Below are positions 44,398-53,940 of a DNA stretch of 64,000 nucleotides, one piece after another. The notes beneath the pieces are model-generated. The model was not told the DNA's origin, searched no databases, and saw nothing but the letters and a program-made list of their open reading frames with translations. Both the position numbers and the translations under genes were made by a program. How positions within the stretch are numbered: position 1 is the stretch's first letter; each line of letters opens with the position of its first letter. Origin of the DNA: Cunninghamia lanceolata (taxonomy: Eukaryota; Streptophyta; Pinopsida; Cupressales; Cupressaceae); assembly GCA_027924645.1 (NCBI GenBank), contig BSBN01001807.1, positions 13,038,001 to 13,102,000 of the forward strand. The letters are read 5' to 3'.

Positions 44398-45373
44398 CAA
44401 AGAGGTCAAATAAAAGAGCAACAATTTATGAAAAAAAATACAAAAAATATTAGATGAAGAGAAAAAACTTCGGGTACCTATTGCACAAGGATTGCCATGG
44501 ACAACGGATGAACCACAAGTAAGTTAGAGGATGATATTTTAATAATGTTTTTGCTCTATGTTTTGAAATTGTCAGTGAAAGAACCAACCAAGCCATTAAA
44601 TGTCAAAATTCATTCTAAGACTAGAGCAATTAGACGAGCTCAATTTAATCTTTTAGTAAGGATTTTAATCCTAATTTATCTTATTTCAATTAAAAAACAT
44701 TCTATATTTAAAATTAATTTTGTATTTGATTTTTTAATTTCTAAATATATTCTTCTTTAAAACCATAATTCTCAAATATGAGCCCTAGTATTGGACTTTA
44801 ATTTAAATTAATATAAAAAATAAAATTTAATCTTGTTATGGGCATTTGAATAGATTAAAGAAAAATTCCATTGTCTTGAACAACAAAAGTTAGAAGAAGT
44901 GATGCATCAAAAGGTACTATTCTCTTATATGAATGTTTTTATCGTTTGGAAGAGGTTTGAAAGGCTATATTACATCACATTAGCATTTTATTTGTGAGTA
45001 TAATTTAACATTATATAACTTTTAATATATTTATTTAATCATCAATCAAAATAATTAATATGTGATAATGCTTGCAGCTTTTACAAGAAGAAGAAATCAA
45101 GATGTTGAGAAAAAGATTGATCCCTCTTTCTCAACTCATGCCATATTTTGATCATCCATTTATACCAAAAAAGTATGCTTTACAAATTTATAAATTAAAA
45201 ATGTCAATCTTTTAGATAATACTTTTACAAAGTTATCAAAATTTAATTTCATTACAATTATCAAAATTATTTTATTCTTATAAGTTGTGTTTTTTTACAG
45301 GTCAACAAAATCTCTAACAATTCCAAAGGAGCCCAAGTTCCACAATATTCATCACACAAAATGTTCAACATGA
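44398..45373 (+). pseudogene. TPX2: TPX2-like gene, C-terminal exons
   Basis: Five exons: 44398-44518 (QRGQIKEQQF to LRVPIAQGLPWTTDEPQ), 44576-44655 (VKEPTKPLNVKIHSKTRAIR), 44854-44913 (IKEKFHCLEQQKLEEVMHQK), 45078-45172 (LLQEEEIKMLRKRL to MPYFDHPFIPKK) and 45301-45373 (STKSLTIPKEPKFHNI, stop TGA). This is the C-terminal half of plant TPX2, the spindle-assembly factor that binds Aurora kinase, importin and microtubules. The last three introns have GT-AG ends and consistent phases. Lesions are one extra A in an A-run in the first exon and a missing base at its donor, next to a very short 57-bp intron. These suggest a pseudogene, though sequencing error in the A-run is possible. The symbol names the family, not a proven functional gene. 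Confidence 0.8.
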
Positions 45374-45774
45374 AATTACAATTTACATACTTGAAATACT
45401 AACAAAAGTTAAAGAAATTAGCAATTTGAGTACATGAGAAATAATTTGTATGAATATGGATTGATTGAGAGTATATTTCTATAGCCTAGATTGGTAGCAT
45501 ATTTCCTTTTTAAGTTAGATTGTTCTCAATATCTTCTTGGCTATGTAATGGGATGTTTTTTACTGTTAATTGTTTTTTAGTTATTGTGAATAGATTCAAG
45601 GGATGTTTCATTAATATTTGAAAAATATGTATTTTTGAAAATATTTGGAGTAAGTTTATTGTTAGAAAGTAATTAGTATTGAGCTTCTGTATAAAAGGGA
45701 GTTCTAATTCCAACTCTTATGATTTAATTTCGAAGCCTTATAAAATAATATTTCTTGTATAGATGATTTAGTTT

Positions 45775-45945
45775 TGTGCATATTTTGCATGATAGGCATT
45801 CTGTCAAACACTTTGCGTGCCTTGTCTGTGCTTCCATATTTTGCGCACACGTGTACCATCAAACAAAAAATTTCTGCCCTTTATGTTCTGATGGATGTCC
45901 ATACCTCGTTCCAAAGCACCCATTTAGGCAGAGCTAGAGAGGATC
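45775..45945 (-). pseudogene. PPR protein fragment
   Basis: Minus-strand frames give MGALERGMDIHQNIKGRNF and, after a frameshift, AKYGSTDKARKVFDRMP. These are consecutive pieces of a plant PLS-type pentatricopeptide repeat array. Only about 1.5 repeats remain. Such proteins bind organellar RNA; this is a relict. Confidence 0.7.
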
Positions 45946-46208
45946 CTGGCAAAGCTAGTCACTCTATACTTTATAGGCGCATCGATAGGGTTGGTGTTTA
46001 AGGGAGCTCTCTAAAAAAAATTGGTTCTCTGAAGTTGCGAAGTCTATAGGTGAAGACTTTTTTCCTAAAGCATTCTATCAAATGGTTTGTGAATTTCCTG
46101 CAATCATTGCACTCCACATGACCACGTTTCTTTGGGACATTTTGTCAAACATTTCATGTTTCTTTTTATTTGTTTGGATGCAATTGGTTTATACAATGAA
46201 TAAATTGT

Positions 46209-46224
46209 AAATGTCGTGAGTGTT
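46209..46224. other. Target-site duplication of ORF1-only LINE, left
   Basis: AAATGTCGTGAGTGTT, one mismatch to 47702-47717. A short poly-T tail follows. Confidence 0.7.
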
Positions 46225-47701
46225 TTTATTAAGGTAAGCAGCTAACAAGGGGTTGAACCCTTTACAAACAATGCCACCATAGCAGAAAAATAGGCCAAGC
46301 TAGGCTAGAAACAACACAAAAGCAGTGCCAAAACAACAGACAAGCAACAACCATGCTGCAACCTATACAACACTAGAGCTCGAGGGCAAAAACCTAACTC
46401 CCTTAACCCTCTGTCGTGAGGAAGCAACAGATTTGGGGAGTCCTTTCTATTTTCTCTGGACGACAGTCCAGTCAACCTTTGACACCAAATCAACAGAACA
46501 AGGTGAGAGAGGGGGGTCCTCAATAGCAACCATAGCCAAAGAGGGAACATGCGTAGGGCGAGAAGTCGATGTCGTAGAAGAAGAAACGGGAAAGGAAATG
46601 TCCCAACACACAGCAAATGAGACCAAAAGAGGGGCTGAGGGCCCAACAAAAACATCCGAAGAAGTAGACCCAGAAGCAGGCACAACCAACAAAGTGGTTG
46701 GAAAAGCCGGAGGGGAATCAAAACCATGAATTGGAGCCGAAGGAGTTGCCACACAATTAGCAGCCAAAGCCACCATCGGACCCATAGGAGCCTCAGGGTG
46801 AACCGACATAATCTTGGGAAGAGTTGTCACCCAGGGAGGAGCCATCATCCTGAGCATCGCAAACAGTCAAATGATCTATGAGTGCATTCTTCCACCAAGT
46901 AGACGAACTCTTGCGGCGAGAGTGAGGACAACCTGAAGACAAGTGACCAATAGAAAAACATCTTTTGCACCGAAAAGGAAGGCCCTCATAATCAAGTTGT
47001 TGTGTCCATGGCCTATCCCTAACCATCAAAACAATATCTCCATGGAGGGGAATGGAAATGTCAATATCTACCAATATTCTAGCGACCGTAGTGTGCCGCA
47101 TATCTGAGGTAGTGGAATCTACCTTCAAGAAACGACCAATAGCGTTGCCAATGGCCTCATAGCAAGAATCCTCCCAAAATTGAAGAGGTAAATTCGGAAG
47201 ATGAACCCAGATTGGTTTGATGTTAATTGGTTCAGTAAGAGGATTGAAGGACCGAACCCAAGGTTTGATGGAGAGTGAGTGCTTAGCCCACAGCCAAACC
47301 CTACCATCCAACACTACATCACGCTCCTGTGTGGAAGCAAAAGCTGCAATGAAAAATCCCCTAGCACAAGGATAAAGCTCAATCTTAGCCTCTACCAAGG
47401 GTTTCCACAAATCCCTGACCCTGGAATGAAGATCAGGAAGAGAAGGCTAAAGCCCATTAAACTTAGAGATCACTCCATGGCTCAGATAGTACTCATTCTC
47501 TGAAATCTCGGGGCCACACACCACCAAAGGGGTAGATGGCATTGGTTTAACTCTTAACTGTGAAGAACAGACCTGTGGGCTGTTAACAACATCAAGAAAT
47601 GACTTCTTAGGACGACCAAAAGATTACCAGTCCACACCAGGAACAGTCTTTGGAGAGCTAAACTTTCTACTTGTAGCATCGTCCTGGACAGGAGCACCAA
47701 C
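46225..47701 (-). mobile_element. ORF1-only LINE derivative, 1.48 kb
   Basis: Bounded by a 16-bp duplication (15/16 identical), with a short A tail (plus-strand TTTTT at 46223-46227) at the low end. It contains most of a LINE ORF1 and a 3' region ending GCTTACCTTAATAAAAA in sense, with no trace of endonuclease or RT. A simple 5' truncation would remove ORF1 first, so it arose by internal deletion or belongs to an ORF1-only class. Confidence 0.7.
46793..47650 (-). pseudogene. LINE ORF1 with CCHC knuckle
   Basis: In one frame: GRPKKSFLDVV, CGPEISENEYYLSHGVISKF, (stop in place of Trp), PSLPDLHSRVRDLW, ARGFFIAAF, KPWVRSFNPLTEPI, WVHLPNLPLQFWEDSC, IGNAIGRFLKVD, VARILVDIDISI, then DYEGLPFRCKRCFSIGHLSSGC. 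This is the DUF4283-type domain followed by a C-x2-C-x4-H-x4-C zinc knuckle of plant LINE ORF1 proteins. Two TAG/TAA stops upstream of the main block (47410-46793) inactivate it. It would bind RNA. Confidence 0.85.
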
Positions 47702-47717
47702 AAATGTTGTGAGTGTT
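47702..47717. other. Target-site duplication of ORF1-only LINE, right
   Basis: AAATGTTGTGAGTGTT, partner of 46209-46224. Confidence 0.7.
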
Positions 47718-47738
47718 ACATATGTGATGTGGGCATTT

Positions 47739-47755
47739 TAGTTTGAATAGACTTT
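47739..47755. other. Target-site duplication of retrocopy, left (17 bp)
   Basis: TAGTTTGAATAGACTTT, identical to 48853-48869, followed by a poly-T run. Confidence 0.85.
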
Positions 47756-48852
47756 TTTTTTGGATTCATAATAGAAAATCTATATTAAAAAGTATGCCAA
47801 AAAGATACATTTCCTCAGCCCTTTCATGGCTGGCAGTATGTTCAAACCTAGCAACTTACTAGACTAAGAACTTGTATAAGAAGACCACGCAGGGTCAGTA
47901 CTACTAACAACCAAAGGAGACTAAAAACATATTAGGACTAGCTAACTTTGGCTTCTACTATACAAAATGAATCTACTGTGTTACATTGAAACTATTGATT
48001 ATCATATTCTCCTAGCTTCAAGCTGAAATCCTCCACCCACTGGAGACCTTCGACTGCGACCAAGCCCAACACCCTTTTGATGAAATCCACCGCCACCATC
48101 GCCTACTCCTTCAACACCACAAGGTCAAACCCTTTGACGTCCAAGATAAACGGATACAGCTTAATCACTGCTCTGGGATCATCGAGAAGACTCCAATCCT
48201 TTGGTCGAGGGATTCCAATACCAGTGCTGGCTACCTGCAAGGTCATTTCCAATTCACCTAAGTGTTCTAGATTGAAAATGCCTCTCATAATGGATTCCGT
48301 CTCTACCTTCGCTGTATCCAATTCCAATAGCATTGCTAAGACCCTCGAAGAGATATCTGTGTCCACCCGGTATCTTTCATCGTTCTCCATAAAGTCTCTG
48401 CCCATAATCATTCTAACAACCCCCACCATTAGATCATTCGACTTGCTAAGCATCCTCTGAAGTCTGAGGTTGGTGATACTACCAATGAAGGCCATTTGCC
48501 TCTTTCTGCTAACCAGTCTGATTGGGGTATCCATTCCCCCACGGCGGATAGACTCTGCCGAGATTATCCCAACAAAGTGAGAAGGCATTTGACAATGAAC
48601 AGAGAAAGAAACTGCGAAATGGAGAAACCGCCTTCCCTAATATCCTACTCTCTGTCTTCACACCGAAGTTTCTCGAAGGCATTCCTTGGAATGATTACTA
48701 GTTAATGCCAAGGCTTGGCACTTAAGGGAATTAATGTCGACCTCCCCTTTGCCTGTGCCATCTTGAAGCCATTGCAAACAATGATTACCTGACTCCTTTG
48801 CCTCGGCCTTGCCACCCGTGCTGATGTGGCAAGGCTCCCTCCCAACCTCCCA
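47756..48852 (-). mobile_element. Poly(A)-tailed retrocopy of unknown gene, 1.1 kb
   Basis: Exact 17-bp duplications on both sides and a poly-T run at the low end (a minus-strand poly(A) tail) show LINE-type retroposition of an mRNA-like sequence. No introns are visible. The 5' part (48852-48590) is leader-like; the coding part follows. The 3' part contains ACCCTGCGTGGTC, also present after copy 1 near 28470. Confidence 0.85.
48020..48588 (-). pseudogene. Unknown protein family, copy 2
   Basis: Starts MPSHFVGIISAESIRRGGMD and runs through VSRKRQMAFIGSITNLRLQR, RYRVDTDISSRVLAMLLELD, ESIMRGIFNLEHLGEL and LYPFILDVKGFDLVVLKE. A TAG follows, then in the same frame AMVAVDFIKRVLGLVAVEGL, ending EYDNQ and a stop near 48008. 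About 60% of residues match copy 1 (27738-28421) by eye. The family is unknown to me. The start Met is at the same place in both copies, which supports it. Confidence 0.6.
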
Positions 48853-48869
48853 TAGTTTGAATAGACTTT
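48853..48869. other. Target-site duplication of retrocopy, right (17 bp)
   Basis: Partner of 47739-47755, exact. Confidence 0.85.
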
Positions 48870-49090
48870 AATGTATGTAGTGTACGCATTTGTGCTTGAG
48901 CATCTCACAATTAGGTTTGAGCTTTTTTAAATTGACAAAAATATGTGGCTTATCAGGCCTTCCAAAAGAGGGATATGTATTAACGAGTATCGCTGCTTCT
49001 TGTACAATAAGAATTTGCAAGTGTTTAAATTGTCATTTCATTACTCTTTGTGCCTTGGAAATGTAGTTTCTATGCCATCCAATATATGGT

Positions 49091-49760
49091 TTGTAATTCT
49101 TATCACAACAAAGTATTTTACTTCGTTGCAATATTAAAGCATTATGACATTTCTAAATGATCACAATTGAATATCTAAATTAGGAATGATATAAAACCTT
49201 CGTTTTCTATACACGAGTTGTCTAACACAACTTTGTTGTATCCCACTATTATTGTATTGAGTCATTGTAGTTGATGGTATAGAATATATCAAATTTTGTG
49301 GGGACTGGGGGAGAAAATTTATTTTTGCCCGTCTTAGTTTATTTGAGATGGTATTTACTTTGCTAGGAGTTTGGCTTCAGTTTGGAATTTCTTATTCTGA
49401 AGTCAAATTTAAGGATGCATATAGTTTGTAATTCTTACCACAACAAAGCATTTTACTTCGTTGGAATGTTAAAGCATTATGTCATCTCTAAATGATCACA
49501 ATTGAATATTTGAATTAGGAACGATATAAAACCTTCATTTTCCATACACGATTTGCTTAACATAACTTAGTTGTATCCCACTATTCGTATATCATTGTTT
49601 ATATTGAGTCATTGTAATTGATGGTATAGAATATATAAAAATTTGTGGGGATTGGGGGAGAATTTATTTTTGGTTGTCTTAGTTTATTTGAGATGGTATC
49701 TACTTTGCTAGGCTTTTGGCTTCAGTTTGGAATTTCTTATTCTAAAGTCAGTTAAGGATG
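49091..49760. repeat. Tandem duplication, 2 x about 335 bp
   Basis: TTGTAATTCTTA.CACAACAAAG begins copies at 49091 and 49426. Both continue through GATCACAATTGAATAT, GTTGTATCCCACTATT, GGTATAGAATATAT and GGCTTCAGTTTGGAATTTC. No coding potential. Confidence 0.9.
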
Positions 49761-50640
49761 CATATGTAATAATTACATGTTTTGGTTCTTTTTAAAAAGT
49801 ATATATTGAAGAATTCTTGTAATTGACCATTGTATCTCTTAATGGTCACACAAATAGAAATTTTATACCACATCTTTACTAATAAATGATAAATAGTTGA
49901 CTTTTTTTTAGCTAAATTTTAGTTTTGGCCATTGGTTCTTCATAAATTTGTTTTCAATATAATATTGTTTTGTATTGGTTCCTTATTGATTGTCATATGC
50001 CTATATTACTTGTTTTAGTGGTCCTTATGTTGTATTGGTGATTAGAATTTACTAAATAATTCTTTTTTGTCAACCCTTTGGAATAGTTGATTAAGATTAC
50101 ATTGTACACGAAAATGAGTCTGAAGTGTTCTTTCTTCGTTTTGAAATTTAGTTTCTGGACACAAGGCTTGGGAAATGGCAGTACAATAATAGCAAGCCTT
50201 GCCTAGCTATCTTAATTAACTAGTGGTGTTTCCAAGGAAAGAATTACACTCATTACAGATTCTTTGTTGCATAGTTGAACAATTAACTAGAATTTGAACA
50301 TAAATTCTTTATTGTTCACGTAGTTGTCTAGCATGGCCATCACACCATTGATTGTCAACTCCTCCACCATGCACCTGTAGGCTTCAACATGACTCAGCCT
50401 AAGCAAACCTCTGTTGTGAAGCTATATTGCCACTGCTTGCCCTTTGAGGTTGAGGGACTCAACGTCTACGGTTGAAGTTTTGTACTGTAGTCTGTGGTCT
50501 GGTGAGCATGTAGATGAAGTAGGTGAGGGGCCACAAAAAAACTATGCAATTATATAAACCGCCTTACTCAAGAAATTGCGACTGGTAAATTGTCACTGTC
50601 AACTCTTTTGCGGAATGTTGGTTACATGACACCTGGCAAG
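49761..50640. other. No gene seen
   Basis: AT-rich DNA with no supported coding sequence or repeat structure. Confidence 0.35.
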
Positions 50641-51027
50641 ATTCAAAGATAGCTGACTTATTTATTTCATATTGGGGCTGTCTGGGAGATCGTACCCCTT
50701 CCAACGGATACAACTTTAAGCCAATTTATTATTGGGCAAAGGGAACTTCAAGCCAGGTTGATTGGCTCGTGGGGAGTGAGCTGCTGTCAGATCACATTCC
50801 CTTACTTGGCGAAATCTCATTGGTTTTGAGTCTTTTCGACTTCATTGGTTTCTTGCAGAGATCCATTTTTGCAAAGTTTGATGGCTTTTCAACCATTTTT
50901 AGGAGCCTTCTTGACGTCACCAACTGCAGCAAAAGTATGATGGTTTTTAATTTTGTTTCCAGTTATGATAGCTTCTATTCGGCCAGTATAGGGCCTTTGA
51001 CTGTATTTTTTGATGAACTTGTCGTTT
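50641..51027 (+). pseudogene. Possible endonuclease-like fragment
   Basis: One frame reads RTPSNGYNFKPIYYWAKGTS then SQVDWLVGSELLSDHIPLLG. The xxID/VDW...SDHIP pattern resembles the end of an exonuclease/endonuclease/phosphatase domain as in LINEs. The remainder (FDFIGFLQRSIFAKFDGF) is not recognised. Weak call. Confidence 0.25.
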
Positions 51028-51044
51028 AAATTTATGTAATATCT

Positions 51045-51112
51045 TTTTATCATAATGGTATGGGTGGTTGACCACCTTTTTTTTATCATAATGGTATGGG
51101 TGGTTGACCACC
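51045..51112. repeat. Short tandem duplication, 2 x 36 bp
   Basis: TTTTATCATAATGGTATGGG then TGGTTGACCACC occurs twice in a row. Each contains a near-palindrome (GGTGGTTGACCACC). Confidence 0.85.
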
Positions 51113-51317
51113 TTTTAAAAAAAAAAAAATTGTCACTGCCTCCAAATGAGCTTCCATTAAAAGCTTTGAAATCCTAACCTTCCATCCTAAGCAATAAGTG
51201 CTCCAAGTAGCCAAATTAATGTTTAAAAAACTTTACAAAATATGTTTATAAATAACTTCACGTTCCAAAACCTCTAGATGTCAATTGTAGGTAGCCACTT
51301 GCATACATTCGTCCTTA

Positions 51318-51530
51318 GTAGCCTTAGCCCCAAACTTGTTATAATTGTCACAAAACACTCAAATCTCTTGCAGTTAGCAGACTGTGAGTATGCATTACTA
51401 ATGAAGCAGGTGTTAGGGAAAAAGTTTAGCGTCGAAGAAATACTGACGTTTGAAGGAGGATGTTGTGGGAGTCTGAAGCATTGATGACACTAACTTGGTC
51501 TAGTGAATAGAACTATTTTTCATATATAAA
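51318..51530 (+). repeat. Direct repeat of about 210 bp, copy 1
   Basis: CCAAACTTGTTATAATTGTC through GGGAAAAAGTTTAG and GGAGGATG.TGTGGGAGT to CTAGTGAATAGA. Its second copy is at 51752-51965. Confidence 0.85.
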
Positions 51531-51751
51531 TGCCCACAAATAATATGTTTTGATATATATGTACATTACACATCTTAGGAAACATTTTCCTCCTATCCTC
51601 ATTTTCTATCGTTTTTCTATTTTTTCCATTTCTTATGCACCATTCTATTAAAAACATATTACCAAGTTTGAACATCTTAAAGAGCTAGTTTTTTGTGGCA
51701 ACTTACTGCACCATTCTTATGTGCCACTCTTACCATCATGTTCAGTGTAAC

Positions 51752-51965
51752 AGCAGCCTTGGGCCCAAACTTGTTATAATTGTCACAAAACACTCGAATC
51801 TCTTGTGGCTAGAAGACTGAGTATGCATTATTGATGCAGCCGGCGTTAGGGAAAAAGTTTAGTGTCCAAGAAATATTGATGTTTGATGGAGGATGCTGTG
51901 GGAGTTAGAAGCGTTGATGGCACTAACTTGATCCAGTGAATAGACCACTTTTTCATGTATACTAG
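51752..51965 (+). repeat. Direct repeat of about 210 bp, copy 2
   Basis: Partner of 51318-51530, about 430-440 bp downstream, with scattered substitutions. Confidence 0.85.
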
Positions 51966-53611
51966 CAGTTGCACAGAATTTATGTGCAACAAAGTAGTTG
52001 ATAGGGTGAGATGTTACATAAGTTTATTTTAAATAAGAATAAAAGTATGATCATGCTACAGTAACCGGGTTTTGGTTTTTTTTCTGGTCAACCATTCACA
52101 TTCAAAGTCAAGGAAAATTCATTAAAAGTATAAAGCCAGACACAGAAGCAGGAAAAGATAGAGCAGAACATTGCCTCAATTCATACAATTTTATAACTAA
52201 ATAATGATTATGAGATTTTTAAAATATTTTTATGTTGTATATCAATTTGATTTATCTGTAATTTGATTTAAACTATTTGTTTCTTTTTAAAAACTACTTG
52301 CATCAGAAGATTATAAACACTATTGACAGAATGCTTTGATTTTAAAACTACTTGGTAAGAACCAAGTCAAACAAAAGCAAAAGAAAAAAAGGGGATAACT
52401 GCGGTGAACAGGTCTGTACTTTAGAATTTAGCTGCTTTCTGTTTATATTTATCAGATCTCTTTTCCCATCAGATCATTTTTACATTTAACTTTCATTCTG
52501 CTAAATTTCTACCAGATCATTTATACATATACAGTAAATCAACTACATAGTTTTATATTGTTCGCAACAAAAAAAAATGGTTGACAGCAAAATCAGATGA
52601 ACTGGGCGAGAAACAAAACCAACTCCAAATTCGTTCTCTCTTAGCTGATCATTTTATTATTATGTTTATGATAGATCCACCAATGTAACTATCACTTACA
52701 TTTACAGGTCAAATATATTTTAAATTGACAAATTAATATAAAATGTAAGTCATATGCTTGCCATATATTTTTCAGAATTGTACAGTTTATTCTTCTGTAC
52801 TGCAAACCTAAATGATATGTACAGTCAACGATCTTGTTGTGTAGTACAAACTTACATGATATATACAGCCAACAATGGCAGATGATAGATGTTGTGTTCA
52901 GCATATTTTTTACGACATCAGTTGATTAGCGTGTATTTGATTGAACCTTTTCACAGTGAGAATTACTATAACAAACGGGATAACTGCGTTTGACTAAGAT
53001 GGACTACAGCAAATGACCTGACACACAAAAAAAAACAAAAACAAAAAAAACAGCAGCAAAACGGCGAAACAACAAATTGATACTTGTGATTTCCTTGCAT
53101 CTATGGTGTGGCTCAAAGAATGAGTGACTGATTGTGAAGTGTGGAAAGCTATTTATGTCTTTGTATGTTAGTTGTTAATAGATATTCAAACTTGGTAATA
53201 TTAGCTTGGCTCTTTATGAGAAACATCTATTTTTGCAAGGACGTTGTTATTCCAAAGGGTGGGGCAACGTAGAAACCTCAACCATCATATCTTAAAAAAG
53301 ATATTGTTTTTTACATAATTTTATTTAATATTGATTTACATTTATTAGCTGCAATTGATATTTTGGGTTTACGTTAATCATTCATAATGTATTAGATGGT
53401 AGGCTTAACATTATATATATACTATATTTTTTAAAAATGTAGTAAGAGTGTGTATAATAAACCATGAAATTATTGAGTTTCATTTCTTTGGTGTTGATAA
53501 GTTTGTTGGGTCATCAATGAGTGTCCTTGTGTTGGGCCCTTAAGGCTTGGCTTGTCAAGAATTCTCTGTTGGCGCCTTGTGACGGTTCTCACCAATAAAA
53601 CTTTGTAGATG
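51966..53611. other. No gene seen
   Basis: AT-rich intergenic DNA. No domain, RNA gene or terminal repeats supported. Confidence 0.35.
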
Positions 53612-53940
53612 CAGGTTTGAAGCAAGGTGAACTTTGAATACAAGGCTCCCTCTAGAATTTGATTAATATAACTCTCAGGGTTGCTAGATGTGGGCCGATG
53701 GACTTCAAATTGATATATTAGATTTCAAACATCCACTTAACTTGGTTATGTGAATTGGTCATGTTTTGGGCCTGCTTAGAACATGGGCATAAAACAAAGT
53801 GAACTTCAAATACAGGGCCCCCTCTAGAATTTGGTTACTAAAACTCTCAAGGATTGTAAATGTAGGTCAATGGACTTCAAATTTATATTTCAACCTTCAA
53901 CATCCCCTCAACTTGGTTAAGTGATTTGCTCATGTTTGCA
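53612..53940. repeat. Tandem duplication, 2 x about 170 bp
   Basis: AAgGTGAACTTtgAATACA.GG and CCCTCTAGAATTTG occur at about 53624 and 53796. Both copies then share CTCTCA.GG.TT, GATGGACTTCAAATT and CAACTTGGTTA. Diverged, about 172 bp offset. Confidence 0.85.

Noticed and set aside
46325..46729. 134-residue plus-strand protein
   Set aside because: Lies antisense to the tail of LINE ORF1; composition reflects the ORF1 linker.
48077..48460. 127-residue plus-strand protein
   Set aside because: Antisense shadow of the retrocopy; the minus strand matches copy 1 protein.
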